A stretch of 64,000 nucleotides of DNA from Diplodia intermedia (Eukaryota > Ascomycota > Dothideomycetes > Botryosphaeriales > Botryosphaeriaceae): contig JAKEKT010000110.1 of assembly GCA_021495925.1 (NCBI GenBank), positions 47,704-111,703 of the forward strand. Direction: 5' to 3'. How positions within the stretch are numbered: the first letter of the stretch is position 1; the number at the start of each line of letters is the position of its first letter. A model generated the notes under the pieces. The model saw nothing but the letters and a program-made list of their open reading frames with translations, was not told where the DNA came from and searched no databases. A program made the position numbers and the translations under genes. Of this stretch, positions 10,674 through 20,629 are shown in pieces.

Positions 10674-13600
10674 ATGCTGGCTCATAGCATCAACCGAGGC
10701 GTCTCCAAGCACACCCTGCCGCGTGTGCAGCTCCCCTCCATTCTTTCGCGCAGCGTCAGCAACTGGGGGCGCAGGGGCTGGCCGCGATGGAGGGACGAGG
10801 CCGATGAGGAGTGGAAGCGGTTCCAACTCAAAGCAATGGAGGCCTTCCACAAGCAGATCGAGGCTGATCCTTACGAGGCCATTTTCGGTCGCTCCAATGA
10901 GATTCTTCGCGGCATGCAGCGAACTCCGCCTGCGGGCAGTCTTCCACGGAAAACCGTCCCCATCTCCACCGAGTCGGAGACCAATGCGCAGGACACCGCC
11001 CAGTCATCACCCACTGCAGACCACCAACCTACGGTCGAGTTTTCGTACGACCCGATTACTGGCCGAATGATCCCAAAGTATAGCGCTTCCGATAGCCCGG
11101 CCGTTGATGATCTCTCTGTGCATTACTCTCAAAGCCACCACGATCCCCGCGACGATTCTCTGTCCGCCTACGATAGGAAGCAGAGCAGCACCCCAACACA
11201 GCCGAGCGACTGGCTTGCTCAGGAGGAACTTCTCCAGACTGCGTCCAATACAGCCGAACAGAACCAGTTGCGGGAAAGTCTAGCCAAATATGACAAGCTT
11301 CTCCGCGAGCAGCCTCGGAGACCTCCAGCCCCATCATCCGAATGGCTTGTCCAGGAGGATAGCTACAAGAACGCTCCTCGCAGGCCGAATCTTCCAGAGG
11401 ATGACATCGACCTGCTGACCGCTGCGGATGTGAGAGCTCGCATGGGCATCTGCAAGAATCCCAACAAGGAGACTTTTGAGCAGATGCACGAAAAGCGTGC
11501 TCAGCTGGAACACGACTTCAGTTCGATTCAAGCACAAGATCCGTCGAGCCAGATCTATGAGACCTTGTCCAGAATCCAGGAGGCCCGGGCAATCTTTGAA
11601 AAACGCAGACATCTTGCAGACGAATATGCTGCGGCTGAGAAGGCGGAAAAGTCATCCGAGCAGAAGTCATCAGACATTCTTGAGACGTCTCTGTCTCGCA
11701 CTGCTAGAGAGAGTCTGGACGACGGATACTCCCACGTCCCAACTGGCCTGCAGACATCGTTCGAAAGAGAGAAAGCTTCCGGTCGTGACCTCGCTACTGA
11801 TATAGAGACTAGAGCCAAGCCGGTGCAGTATGACGATGGTTACTCCCGTACGCCGATGGGTTTGCAGACATCTTTTGAGATGGAACAAGCCGCTGGACGC
11901 TCCCTTGCTGAGGACATCCAGGCAAAGACGGAGCCTCGGAACTACATCGTGGACGACGGCTATTCCCGGGAACCCATGGGCCTGGAGACGTCTTTCGAGA
12001 GGGAGAAGGCTTTAGGCCACTCTCTTGCCGATGAGATCGATGCCAAGACGAATCCAAAGCAGTATATCGTTGATGACGGTTACTCGAGGGAACCGACTGG
12101 TCTAGAGACTTCATACCAACGGGAATTGGACTCTGGCCAAAGCCTAGAACAAGACATCCAGGCTCGTGATGATGCTCGCCATGCTTCGCCGGACGACGGA
12201 TACTCCCGTGAACCGACAGGCCTCCAATCTTCGTACACTCGCGAGCTCGAAGCTGTGAGGAACGGGGTGAAACAATCACTTGAAGAGGAGCTCGGCGAGA
12301 TGTCTCTGGGAGCAGCCTCATATTCGAACATATGCTCTCCGAAGGCGCCAGACAGCTCGACTAGCTGCAGCGCCTCGCAATCAGCCACAGCACCCCCGAG
12401 GTCAGTCGAACAACGGAGAAAGCAGGGAGCAGCTCCGGACGAGGTCAAAGATTGGTATGGATATTCGCTGAAACCGCTAGGATTACAGACGTCGTATGAG
12501 CGAGAGATCGAGGCCTGCCAGAATGGCCAACGTAAATCGCTAGAAGAGGAGCTCCAGGAACAGGCTTTAGGTGCGGCGCACGGTACTTCGGAGTTTGACG
12601 GGCAAGGATTCTCCCGGAAACCCATCGGTCTTGAGACGTCGTTCCAGCGAGAATTGGACGCATGTGCAAGTGGTAAGAGAAAGTCCCTTGAGGAGGAGTT
12701 GGCTGTTCCGGTCGACGGTGGTGCTGTTGAGACCATGAGCACGAAGGAGGAAGCCGCCAAGCTCGAAGCAGCACGAGAGCAGCGTCTGCATGACATTGCT
12801 CTTGTTCGTGAAGTGCGCGAGATCTACGAAAAGTACTATGGCAAAATCACCACTACTCACCGCCAAGCAGAGGAAGATTCATTTGTACCTGAAACTTTTG
12901 TTGTTTCGGGTACGGATGGCGCAGGGCGTGTAGATGAAGCAGTGCACAAGGGCCTCTCTTCCTACGACGAAAAGTACCCCAGCGCTTACAACTTCACGCC
13001 TGACAACCTCGAGGCCGAGCTTTCCGCGTCGAGTCCCTCTTCCACTCAGCCCTCACCAAGTTCGGCACGAGAAATGTCCACATCCGAACCGCCACCTGGT
13101 GTTTCCGCTACGGACGTTGGTGGAGAGAACCCTGCTGCAGATGCCGACCCAAAAGAGACAGACCACGCTGGCGCAATCTCTACAAAGCCGCGTGTCTACA
13201 AACTTCTCGCCTTTGACCCTTCGACAAGATCGCTTACTACCTCTCAAACATCCTCTGCGGTCTACAGTCCCGGTGAACGCCCGATCCCTCTTAGCGTCGC
13301 TCTCTCGAGCCTGTCTCAACCAGCCAGGTTTATTCCGCAACTCACTTCTCTCCAAAGAGATGGTTACGAACCCGTCGCTTCGGCGGCAAACCTTCTGGTC
13401 CTACGGCTTCGCGATGACAAGGCAACCAAGGAGACTCACAAGCGTCCTCCCCGCCCTAACCCGGTTGACGGTACCACAATCCCTCTGCCCCCTACTCCCA
13501 CAATGTCCCCCACTGGTTATATCAACCTCGACCCTGTGATGGAGAATCCGGCTACCATCAGAAAATCCTCGTCTCGTTACAACAATGACAAGAAGGTGCG

Positions 13601-13745
13601 CAAGACTGAGCCTGTCTTCTCAGGTGAGCGTCGCAAGGAAGGCTCGAAGGGACAGAGCATCAAGACTGTCCTGACTACTTTGATTTGGGCCACTGCTGCA
13701 TGCTATGTTGCCGGTGTCGCCGGTGAGGTAGCCAAGGGGTACTAG
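10674..13745 (+). CDS. Large repeat-containing protein, probably mitochondrial and membrane-anchored, function unknown
   Basis: Intronless, 1,023 residues; I do not recognise a characterised family. The N-terminus (residues 1-40) is rich in Arg/Ser/Leu without acidic residues, like a mitochondrial presequence, followed by RRGWPRWRDEADEEWKRF and an acidic helical stretch. The middle holds seven copies of a motif of the form DDGYSREPxGLxTSxxRE, starting at residues ~349, 387, 427, 467, 507, 593 and 642. The first five are spaced almost exactly 40 residues apart; the last two each end with KSLEEEL. A coiled, charged segment around residues 685-730 precedes a Ser/Thr/Pro-rich region. The C-terminus has one hydrophobic segment (TVLTTLIWATAACYVAGVAGEVA) that could be a tail membrane anchor. 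A tethering or scaffold role is speculation. Confidence 0.8.
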   Translation: MLAHSINRGVSKHTLPRVQLPSILSRSVSNWGRRGWPRWRDEADEEWKRFQLKAMEAFHKQIEADPYEAIFGRSNEILRGMQRTPPAGSLPRKTVPISTESETNAQDTAQSSPTADHQPTVEFSYDPITGRMIPKYSASDSPAVDDLSVHYSQSHHDPRDDSLSAYDRKQSSTPTQPSDWLAQEELLQTASNTAEQNQLRESLAKYDKLLREQPRRPPAPSSEWLVQEDSYKNAPRRPNLPEDDIDLLTAADVRARMGICKNPNKETFEQMHEKRAQLEHDFSSIQAQDPSSQIYETLSRIQEARAIFEKRRHLADEYAAAEKAEKSSEQKSSDILETSLSRTARESLDDGYSHVPTGLQTSFEREKASGRDLATDIETRAKPVQYDDGYSRTPMGLQTSFEMEQAAGRSLAEDIQAKTEPRNYIVDDGYSREPMGLETSFEREKALGHSLADEIDAKTNPKQYIVDDGYSREPTGLETSYQRELDSGQSLEQDIQARDDARHASPDDGYSREPTGLQSSYTRELEAVRNGVKQSLEEELGEMSLGAASYSNICSPKAPDSSTSCSASQSATAPPRSVEQRRKQGAAPDEVKDWYGYSLKPLGLQTSYEREIEACQNGQRKSLEEELQEQALGAAHGTSEFDGQGFSRKPIGLETSFQRELDACASGKRKSLEEELAVPVDGGAVETMSTKEEAAKLEAAREQRLHDIALVREVREIYEKYYGKITTTHRQAEEDSFVPETFVVSGTDGAGRVDEAVHKGLSSYDEKYPSAYNFTPDNLEAELSASSPSSTQPSPSSAREMSTSEPPPGVSATDVGGENPAADADPKETDHAGAISTKPRVYKLLAFDPSTRSLTTSQTSSAVYSPGERPIPLSVALSSLSQPARFIPQLTSLQRDGYEPVASAANLLVLRLRDDKATKETHKRPPRPNPVDGTTIPLPPTPTMSPTGYINLDPVMENPATIRKSSSRYNNDKKVRKTEPVFSGERRKEGSKGQSIKTVLTTLIWATAACYVAGVAGEVAKGY
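11718..12665 (+). repeat. Coding tandem repeat, ~120-bp units (5 regular + 2 spaced)
   Basis: In-gene repeat encoding the YSRxPxGLxTS motif. Unit starts are at 11718, 11832, 11952, 12072, 12192, then 12450 and 12597. Units 2-5 are 120 bp long. The DNA copies differ at many third positions while the protein motif is kept, which suggests old duplications under protein-level constraint. Confidence 0.85.
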
Positions 13746-14532
13746 ACCAAACGAGCTGTAGCCATAGCATCGATGTCTCCAGGACTTCTGAGTGTTCGGC
13801 AAGACATTTAGCAGCTGAGGTCCGTACTTCTGGATATCAACGGGTGGAAATCCATTGTTGGGTAGGCATTGTACTTTTTAGGACACCGGATACCCTCTCC
13901 CTTTCGTTTTTCTTGACTTTGTTTACACTCTCACGACTTCACGACGGAAGCGAATGGCATGTACCACATACATCTCAATGATTCCCCTCCTGTTTAGCTA
14001 GCTTCCAATGGCATTGAAACTTCTTTTGCGCAAATTCAAATGAATGTCGTGGAAAGACTGTTGCGCACGTGTTGTGCGATTCAGCGTAGTCGACTAACGA
14101 TGCGCCGTGCACTGTCACCCATCGACTTACGCGGCTATATGTCCAACATTTACCCAAACTGGGATGATGTTTTCTTTCGCGGGACATGTCAGTGCGGAAC
14201 GTGCTCGTAGGGAGACCATATTAGGTCTGTCACGATTTAGCATCCCATGCGTCAAAGGTTACGAGAGGTAAGAAATAATGGTATCACTATCCCGCAGAAA
14301 ACCCAATGCCGAGTATGCCCTTCCCATCCAAGCCCCCCATCCCAAATTGTCATTAGTAGTCGTGAAAGTAACCAAGGAGACCCATAAGCACGTCGTAAGC
14401 CCCGGAAAGTATCATACATCATGAACCTGAACCCCTCCCCATTATACCTGCGTAATCCCAACTCTCTAGTTGTTACTGAATCAACGTCTCAAAAATGCAT
14501 GTAGTTGCGGTGCAAATGTGGAAAACCCCCAT
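13746..14532. other. Convergent intergenic region
   Basis: 3' flanks of the repeat protein and the chitin synthase gene, nearly 0.8 kb. No protein-like frame or RNA gene is seen, and composition is close to 47-50% GC by eye. Confidence 0.45.
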
Positions 14533-17500
14533 CTATCTCCTCAGCTTGCTTCCCACACTACTTGCCTTGCTGCTCACCCAACTGCCACTGCTGCTGACCC
14601 AGCTTGGTGTGCCGAAGGTCGGCAGCCAGCTGAATCTGCTGCTGCGTCCGAACTTCGTCTTCGGACCGTTGCTGCTAGACCTTCCGCGCCACTTGAGTCG
14701 ACCCTCAGCAATCATGTGTATGATGTTAATGACACCGAATGCGCTCGAACCCATGGCACGGAACAGTGCCACCGCGGCGACGCTCCACAGGATAAACTTG
14801 AGATAGAAGTTCGAGCCAACCTCTCCGACGGGGTAGGCCTCCGAGACGGCCATGGCCAAAATGGCGTTGCAGATCATCCACACAACGACCATGTAGGTAC
14901 GCACAGCGCGGTAGTAGTCTTCCTGGGCTTGACTCTCGCTAAGACCCGGTGAAGGCACCTCAATACGGTCGCGGAGGTTTCGAAGCGCCTCGTCGTAGCC
15001 AGAATCGATGTCGAGCTGTTCCGAAGGCATCTCCAGCTCAACCATGTTACCACTTCCTTTGGCTTGGCCGAGATCGCGATTCTGGACGTTGTCGCCCTTT
15101 GTACCCCACGTAACATCGTGCGCATTGCAGAAAGCATAGACTTGGAGCGTGCAAATGTACGCAGGGAGCAGTGCGAAATACTGGCCCGAGGAGGTGATCA
15201 TATGCCAGGGGTCCAGATACAAGAACGACATGAGGAAATACAAGCCAATCGTACTGGCGGTGCTGACAATCATGTTGGTGAAAATGTTATTGCCGAGCTC
15301 GAACTTCGTGTCCGGATCGCGAAGCTGGTCAACGACAATGTAAACTGACGCGAACGTCACATACATCATGATGACACCGTACACGATCATCGAGAAGAGG
15401 AACATCTTCTTCGCGCCCTGAGGACGATTTCCCATGGAAAGAATGAACTGCATGCAGATCAAAAGAGTGCAGGAATATCGCAGGATCTGAAAGATCACGT
15501 GTCCCATGTTGTGGCCGAAGGGGTCCAACTTGGGATCACTGAGAGAACCGGCGATGAAATAGAAAGTCAAGTAGAAGTTGGCCTGCACGAAGAATCAGTA
15601 TCTCGATGCATCCCACGTGTTCTGTTGGTTCACTTACCAGAGAGAAGTAGGTGAACAGTAAGCTGACGAACTGATAGACGAATTCAATGTGCAACAAAAC
15701 CTTCCGCCACAAAGTGTGGTCCGTTGCCCAAATCTGCCTGAAGTGGAGGAGTGAGTATACGGCAGCAAAAAAGGCTCCGTTCAACCATCTGCGGCGCTGA
15801 GAGATGAACTCAGGTACGCTATCTATTCATCCGTTAGCGCCTGCATTTGAACTTGCATGAAGGGAAGCCTACCTGGAACGTCAGTCTCTCCCGTTGCGCT
15901 CTTGACATATTTCAAGACCCATCTTTCGCTCCGCTTGGCAACCAGCTCCCAACAAAGAATACGGTCCTCGGCCAGGTACATGTTGGCCGTGAAGACGTCC
16001 GCATCTTGGCCGTGGAGTGTTTCTCCCTTGAAGTACTGACTCAGAGGACCATGTCCAGTCTCATCGTTTTGCAAGGCGTGGTAGCGATAGGCACTCAAAG
16101 CACCCGGCAAGACAGTGATGTAGCCGAAGACCGATTCCAGTGGCTTATCCAGGATGTTGGACATCTTGTACTCGAAGTTCTGAGAAGCGACCAGTGGGTT
16201 CAGAAGACCCAGCCATCCCTTGCCCTTGCCAGCCTTGATCTCGCCGGCCGCACCAGCAACGCTCGAGTCCGTGTCGAATGCCTTCCAGAGGTAGTACAAA
16301 GCTTTGGAGCCGGGTTTAGTGCCAACGTCGAGAAGGATGCAGATGTTGGGGTTCAGAGCGCGGCCAAAAGCGTTGAAGAACCATCTGTGAGAGTTGAGCT
16401 TCTTCGCGTTCTTCTCTTTTAGACAAAAGACGATTTGGCAGGGAACAATTCCCTTCTCGGCACCTTTGAACCTGAGGTCAGAGTCGAGGGAGACCTGGGT
16501 GGTGTATTCGTAGACGTGGGCTGTGACTTCCTTGTCGTTGACGGTGTTCTTGGCGATACCTTCCTGATAGCAGCCCATGGCGGCCAGAGCATCGAGGACC
16601 CGAGGGTGCACCTTTTGACGACCGTCTGCAATGATGCAGACGACAATCTTCTGCCATCCGTCCTTACCCCAGGTTCTACTCTTTGCACGAGAGCAGAAAT
16701 GAGAGATGTTGCGCATAACGCCATGCATAGTACGAGTAAAGTCGATCTCGTTCTCGTTGTACATGGTGACGGCGATGAACAGCTCTGTCTCACGTTCAGT
16801 TGCGCCAAAATTTTGACGCAACTTGTAGCCCTTGTCGACGAAGTCATCCGGATCGCACGTCACAGCAGTGTACCGCATGTGCGTGAATTCGCTTCCATCC
16901 TTGCGGGGGAGGAAACTGTACAGAGTAGTGGGGATCTTGCACTCGAGGATCAGCTCGCCATTAACAAGGCGAACCTCTCGTTTCTCAACGCGCTGTTGAC
17001 GGGCGCCACGTCTCTGCTGTTTGCCAGGGCTTGGGGCTGGGCCCATGTGCTTCTCGTCGTAGAATTCATCAGTAAAAGTGGAGTGGCTGTTGAACGAATC
17101 CATGGTGTGGAGCTCGGGTCTCGAGCCCATGTCGCCGTCAGCGCCGAAAATGTCATCGTCCTCGATGGCAATGGTGGCTTCGCTGTGCTTAGAGTCGCTA
17201 GAAATCGGACGACCGCCAGCAAAGAGCGGTTGGGGTGGAAGCGGACGTTTTGGGCTGCCGCCATAGCGGGATGAAGGAGTGCCAGGGCGCGGGGTGCCGT
17301 TCAGATCGAGGGGCTCATAGGCGGCACTGGAGGCAGGAGGGCGGATGGAAGGGGTCCAGGGCCTCGTCGGCGATCCGGCGCGGATGGTTGGGGTGGCAGC
17401 GTGGTAGGGCATATAGGCGCTGTCGAGGTCGGGCGGGGGCATATGTGGTGCAGCATCCAGGATGGATGGGGCTCTCGAGAGAGGCAGCGAGGTGGTGGAC

Positions 17501-18030
17501 GGATAGGTGGACGGGTCGTAGGAGGACTGCGGAGCCGGCCTGTCAGGTTTTTCTTGTGAGCCTTGTGTATTGGCGGCAGGCTTGCGCTTGACGTTCAGCT
17601 TGATCGTCTTCTTGATCTTGTCGGTGCCGCGCTTGAAGGCAGAAGACTCTGGAGCAGGGTCGGGCTGCTGGGGTTGCGAAGCGGACAGGGACTGCTCGGC
17701 CTCGCGCAAAAAGTCCGCCATGGGATCTTCGGCATGCTGGGTTGGAGTGGCACCCGGCGGAGGGCGAGAAGCGAAGTTCAGGCCAGGTCCCCGGGGCTGG
17801 GAGGAGGGTGCTCCCGAGACAGGACTGGCGGGCTCCAGTGATGGTAGCGCTGCTGGAGGACTGGGGGGTACTAACGGACTGTAGTCGTTGGGGTCGCCAT
17901 GGGTCAGCAGGCGCATGGAAGAGGCGCCGGCGTGGGAATAGCGGTCGGGCGAGGGCGGGTAGTCGTCGTCGTAGTAGCCATACTCGGGCGGGGCGGCGTA
18001 GGCACCATTGGGGGTGCGAGGGCGGTCCAT
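14533..18030 (-). CDS. Chitin synthase, division 1 (probably class I)
   Basis: Processive glycosyltransferase making chitin from UDP-GlcNAc at the plasma membrane; 1,130 residues. Exons are 15873-18030, 15638-15822 and 14533-15582, with introns of 50 and 55 nt. A long Pro/Ser-rich N-terminus (~360 residues) is followed by the conserved block starting VRLVNGELILECKIP. The catalytic GT2 region has MYNENEIDFTRT, IADGRQK, LLDVGTKPG, SNILDKP, AEDRILCWE and the product-binding QRRRW, which lies just after the second exon begins. At least six hydrophobic segments follow. No myosin motor domain is present. IADGR and GAEKGIVPCQ fit class I better than II or III, but the class is from memory of the family. 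The ATG at 18030 opens MDRPRTPNG. The frame stays open 131 codons further up, but those residues look like translated 5' leader. The gene is divergent from the Pcs1/Csm1 gene. Confidence 0.93.
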
Positions 18031-19032
18031 GGGAAGGGAGGTCGCGGGCCCGGCAGCGGGCAAGCAAGTGGGAAAGCGATGTGCGGCAGATGTGGGGGAT
18101 CGCTGGCGGCAGCTCGGCGAGACTCGAGGCAGCTGGTCTGGAGGCGCGACGCGACGCGACGAGCAGAAACGACCGACGGAAAGGCGGCAGGTAGTGGCGA
18201 AGAGAGAGTGCGGTAGAGCGTGACAAGCGGGAAGGCGGCGGGAAAAGTGGGAGTGGGAAATGCTGGAGGCTGCGGTGCGGGCGTTGTGTGCTGGCGGGAG
18301 GCTGGGAACGCCAGGCGCTCGGGCTGTTTGCTGGTGTTGTCCGGGCGACAGTGGGGCCTCAGCCGCCATGACGCGCTGCCCAACGCGACGCGGCTCAGGA
18401 ACCGCCTGCAACCAACCACTCACCGCAGACTTCGACTCGTGAGACGGTGCTCGCTTACGTCACACACCGTGTCGCACTCGTCTGCATGGGCAATTGGAAA
18501 CGGCTGCTTCAACTGCTCCGTGTTTTGGTTCTGCAAGACATGGGGCTCGAGAAACACTGCCGGAGACTGCATCTCGGGTTTTGATCACAACCTCCACTTC
18601 CAGTCCAAGCCGCACGGTGCTGCCGGCATGGCGAGATGGGCTTCGCACCGGCCAGCCTCGTCCATCCGGTCTCATTCCGTTGAGGGACACAAAGATCAGG
18701 GTCGTCGAGATTGCGACGGAGCTGTGCCTCGACCGAGAGGATTCCGGACGGCAGCAGGGGAGGGTCCGAGTGCGCTGAGCGTCGACGAGCAGTCGCTAGT
18801 ACACAGCACAGTAAGCGTGGCGGGACGATCAGGGCCGGGATGCAAGACGGTACCCGACATATGGCGAGAACGAGTGTGGCCCAAACGGGGCTAGCGCGGA
18901 CGCGTCGCGCCTTCCAGGGTGGATTGTTTACGCTGGCGGCGCAAGTCCCCGCCAGCCCTCGCCGCCCACTTGCCAATAACCACAACGACAACCATCTACA
19001 CCCGCGCTGCCCCGCGCGCACTCTGCACGGCC
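18031..19032. other. Divergent intergenic region (chitin synthase / Pcs1)
   Basis: About 1 kb of shared upstream DNA. The chitin synthase side is purine-rich on the plus strand (C/T-rich leader on the coding strand). A TTACGTCA site (18455-18462), the reverse of the ATF/CRE core TGACGTAA, lies near the middle. No coding region is supported. Confidence 0.45.
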
Positions 19033-20629
19033 ATGTCTCGACGCACCGCTGCACCTACTCTTTCCTACATGGTCGATGAATCTGCCTCCGAGGACGAATT
19101 CGCCAAGGATTCCGTTGCCCACAACATGACCTCCGATTCCCTCATCGAGAATGCCGCTCCTCCAAAGAGGCGAGCAGTCGGCCGCCCTAAGACTACTGCA
19201 CCCGCCAAAGGCGCCGCGACCAGGGCTCAGAGAACAAGCCGGCGGACGAGTGGCGCATCTGTCATGGCAGCCAAGGCGAAGGTCGGAAAGAAAGCGCCGC
19301 CGAAGAGAGAGGCTCTAGCCGAAAGATCCGAGCCCAACGCGACCGACATAGAAGAGGTTGACGATTTCGAGGACTTGGGTGATGCAGCGCCGCCTGTGGC
19401 GAGCAAGGGTGGAGGTCGTCCTCGACAGCCTGGGCAGAGCCTGGCCACGTCAGACCCGGTGAAGAAACCCAAAGCCACGCCGAAGGGACGGGCCCGGCAG
19501 ACGAAGAAGGAACCTTCACCAGACCCTCCGGCGATGATCGTCCCCGAGACCCAGGACGACCCAGACCCAATGGACATTGAACCATCGATTGAGGACATCC
19601 CGGAGCTGCCTGAGACCCAGCCGCTGTCGAGACCAAACAATCGCGCCGGATCCGTCTCCAAGCAGCGCGCACCGGCCTCCTTCAGGCGAGGAGGCAGCGT
19701 CTTGTCGGACACGGAAAGGCCGGGCAACGACCCGACACTGCGCAGGAAGCTTGGCGACCTGACCAAGAAGTTCGAGAACTTGGACGTCAAGTATCAGAAC
19801 CTACGTGATGTCGGTGTGCGTGACGCCGGCGTCAACTTCGAAAACCTGAAGAAGAGCACAGATGATAGGTCAAGAGGTGAGTCGCCGGCGTGCAAAGTTA
19901 ACGGATCGGAGGCGCTGACTGCGCTACAGCCCAGGACGAGCTCATTGCATCGCTCAAGAGAGAAGTGGCCACCCAACGCGCCCTGGCGGCGGAGTCTAAA
20001 TCTTTGAAGGGTCAAGTGGCAGAGTTGAATGCGATCAACAAGCAACTTGCGTTCGAAAACAAGGCTCTCCATACTCACCTTTCTGAGTCGCAGACCGAAG
20101 TCAAGACGCTCACCGCGAAGTTAGCTGCGACAAGAGCTTCCTCAACGAACACCGAGCCTAAGATTCCCGGAAGTGCCGTGAAGGCTCAGAGAACGATGAT
20201 TGCTGGCAGCTCGGAGACAGCAAAGGATGCTCAGATAAGGCAGTTGAAAGAGGACCTCTACAGCGATCTTACTGGATTGATCATCAGGGGAGTGAAGCGG
20301 GGGGAAGACGAAGACATTTACGATTGCATTCAAACTGGTCGCAATGGCAGTAAGTCTTCTCGATATCCGAAGTGCGACTGTTCATTGACAATAGTAAAGC
20401 GCTGCATTTTCACCTTGCCGTCGCTTTGGATGATAAACCGTCTAGCCAGAGCTACGAAGAGGCTGAATTCGCGTATACGCCTCTGCTCGATGAGAGCAGA
20501 GATCGTGACCTCCTGGATATTCTGCCAGACTATCTGACCGAAGAGATCTGTTTTCCGCGTAGTAGTGCCGCCAAATTCTATGCAAAGGTGGTCGACTGCA
20601 TGACAAAAAAGGTCGTCATCGAGGACTAG
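19033..20629 (+). CDS. pcs1: Monopolin complex subunit Pcs1/Csm1-like
   Basis: Nuclear/kinetochore protein of 497 residues. Csm1/Pcs1 homodimers cross-link kinetochore or heterochromatin components. Exons are 19033-19876, 19930-20349 and 20400-20629, with introns of 53 and 50 nt. The first ~250 residues are basic, disordered and Pro/Lys-rich (SP, KK and RGR patches). A coiled coil follows (LRRKLGDLTKKFENLDVKYQNL, then DELIASLKREVATQRAL...). The C-terminal globular domain (from DLYSDLTGLIIRGVKRGEDEDIYDC to the end) matches the Csm1/Pcs1 C-terminal fold. The order coiled coil plus small C-terminal globule is diagnostic. I chose the ATG giving MSRRTAAPTLSYMVDE. An upstream in-frame ATG at 18919 exists, but its residues look like leader. 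Confidence 0.85.

Noticed and set aside
18030..18423. Using the upstream start at 18423 for chitin synthase
   Set aside because: The extra 131 residues are Arg/Ser/Ala/Pro-rich leader-like sequence, and the MDRPRTPNG start is better.
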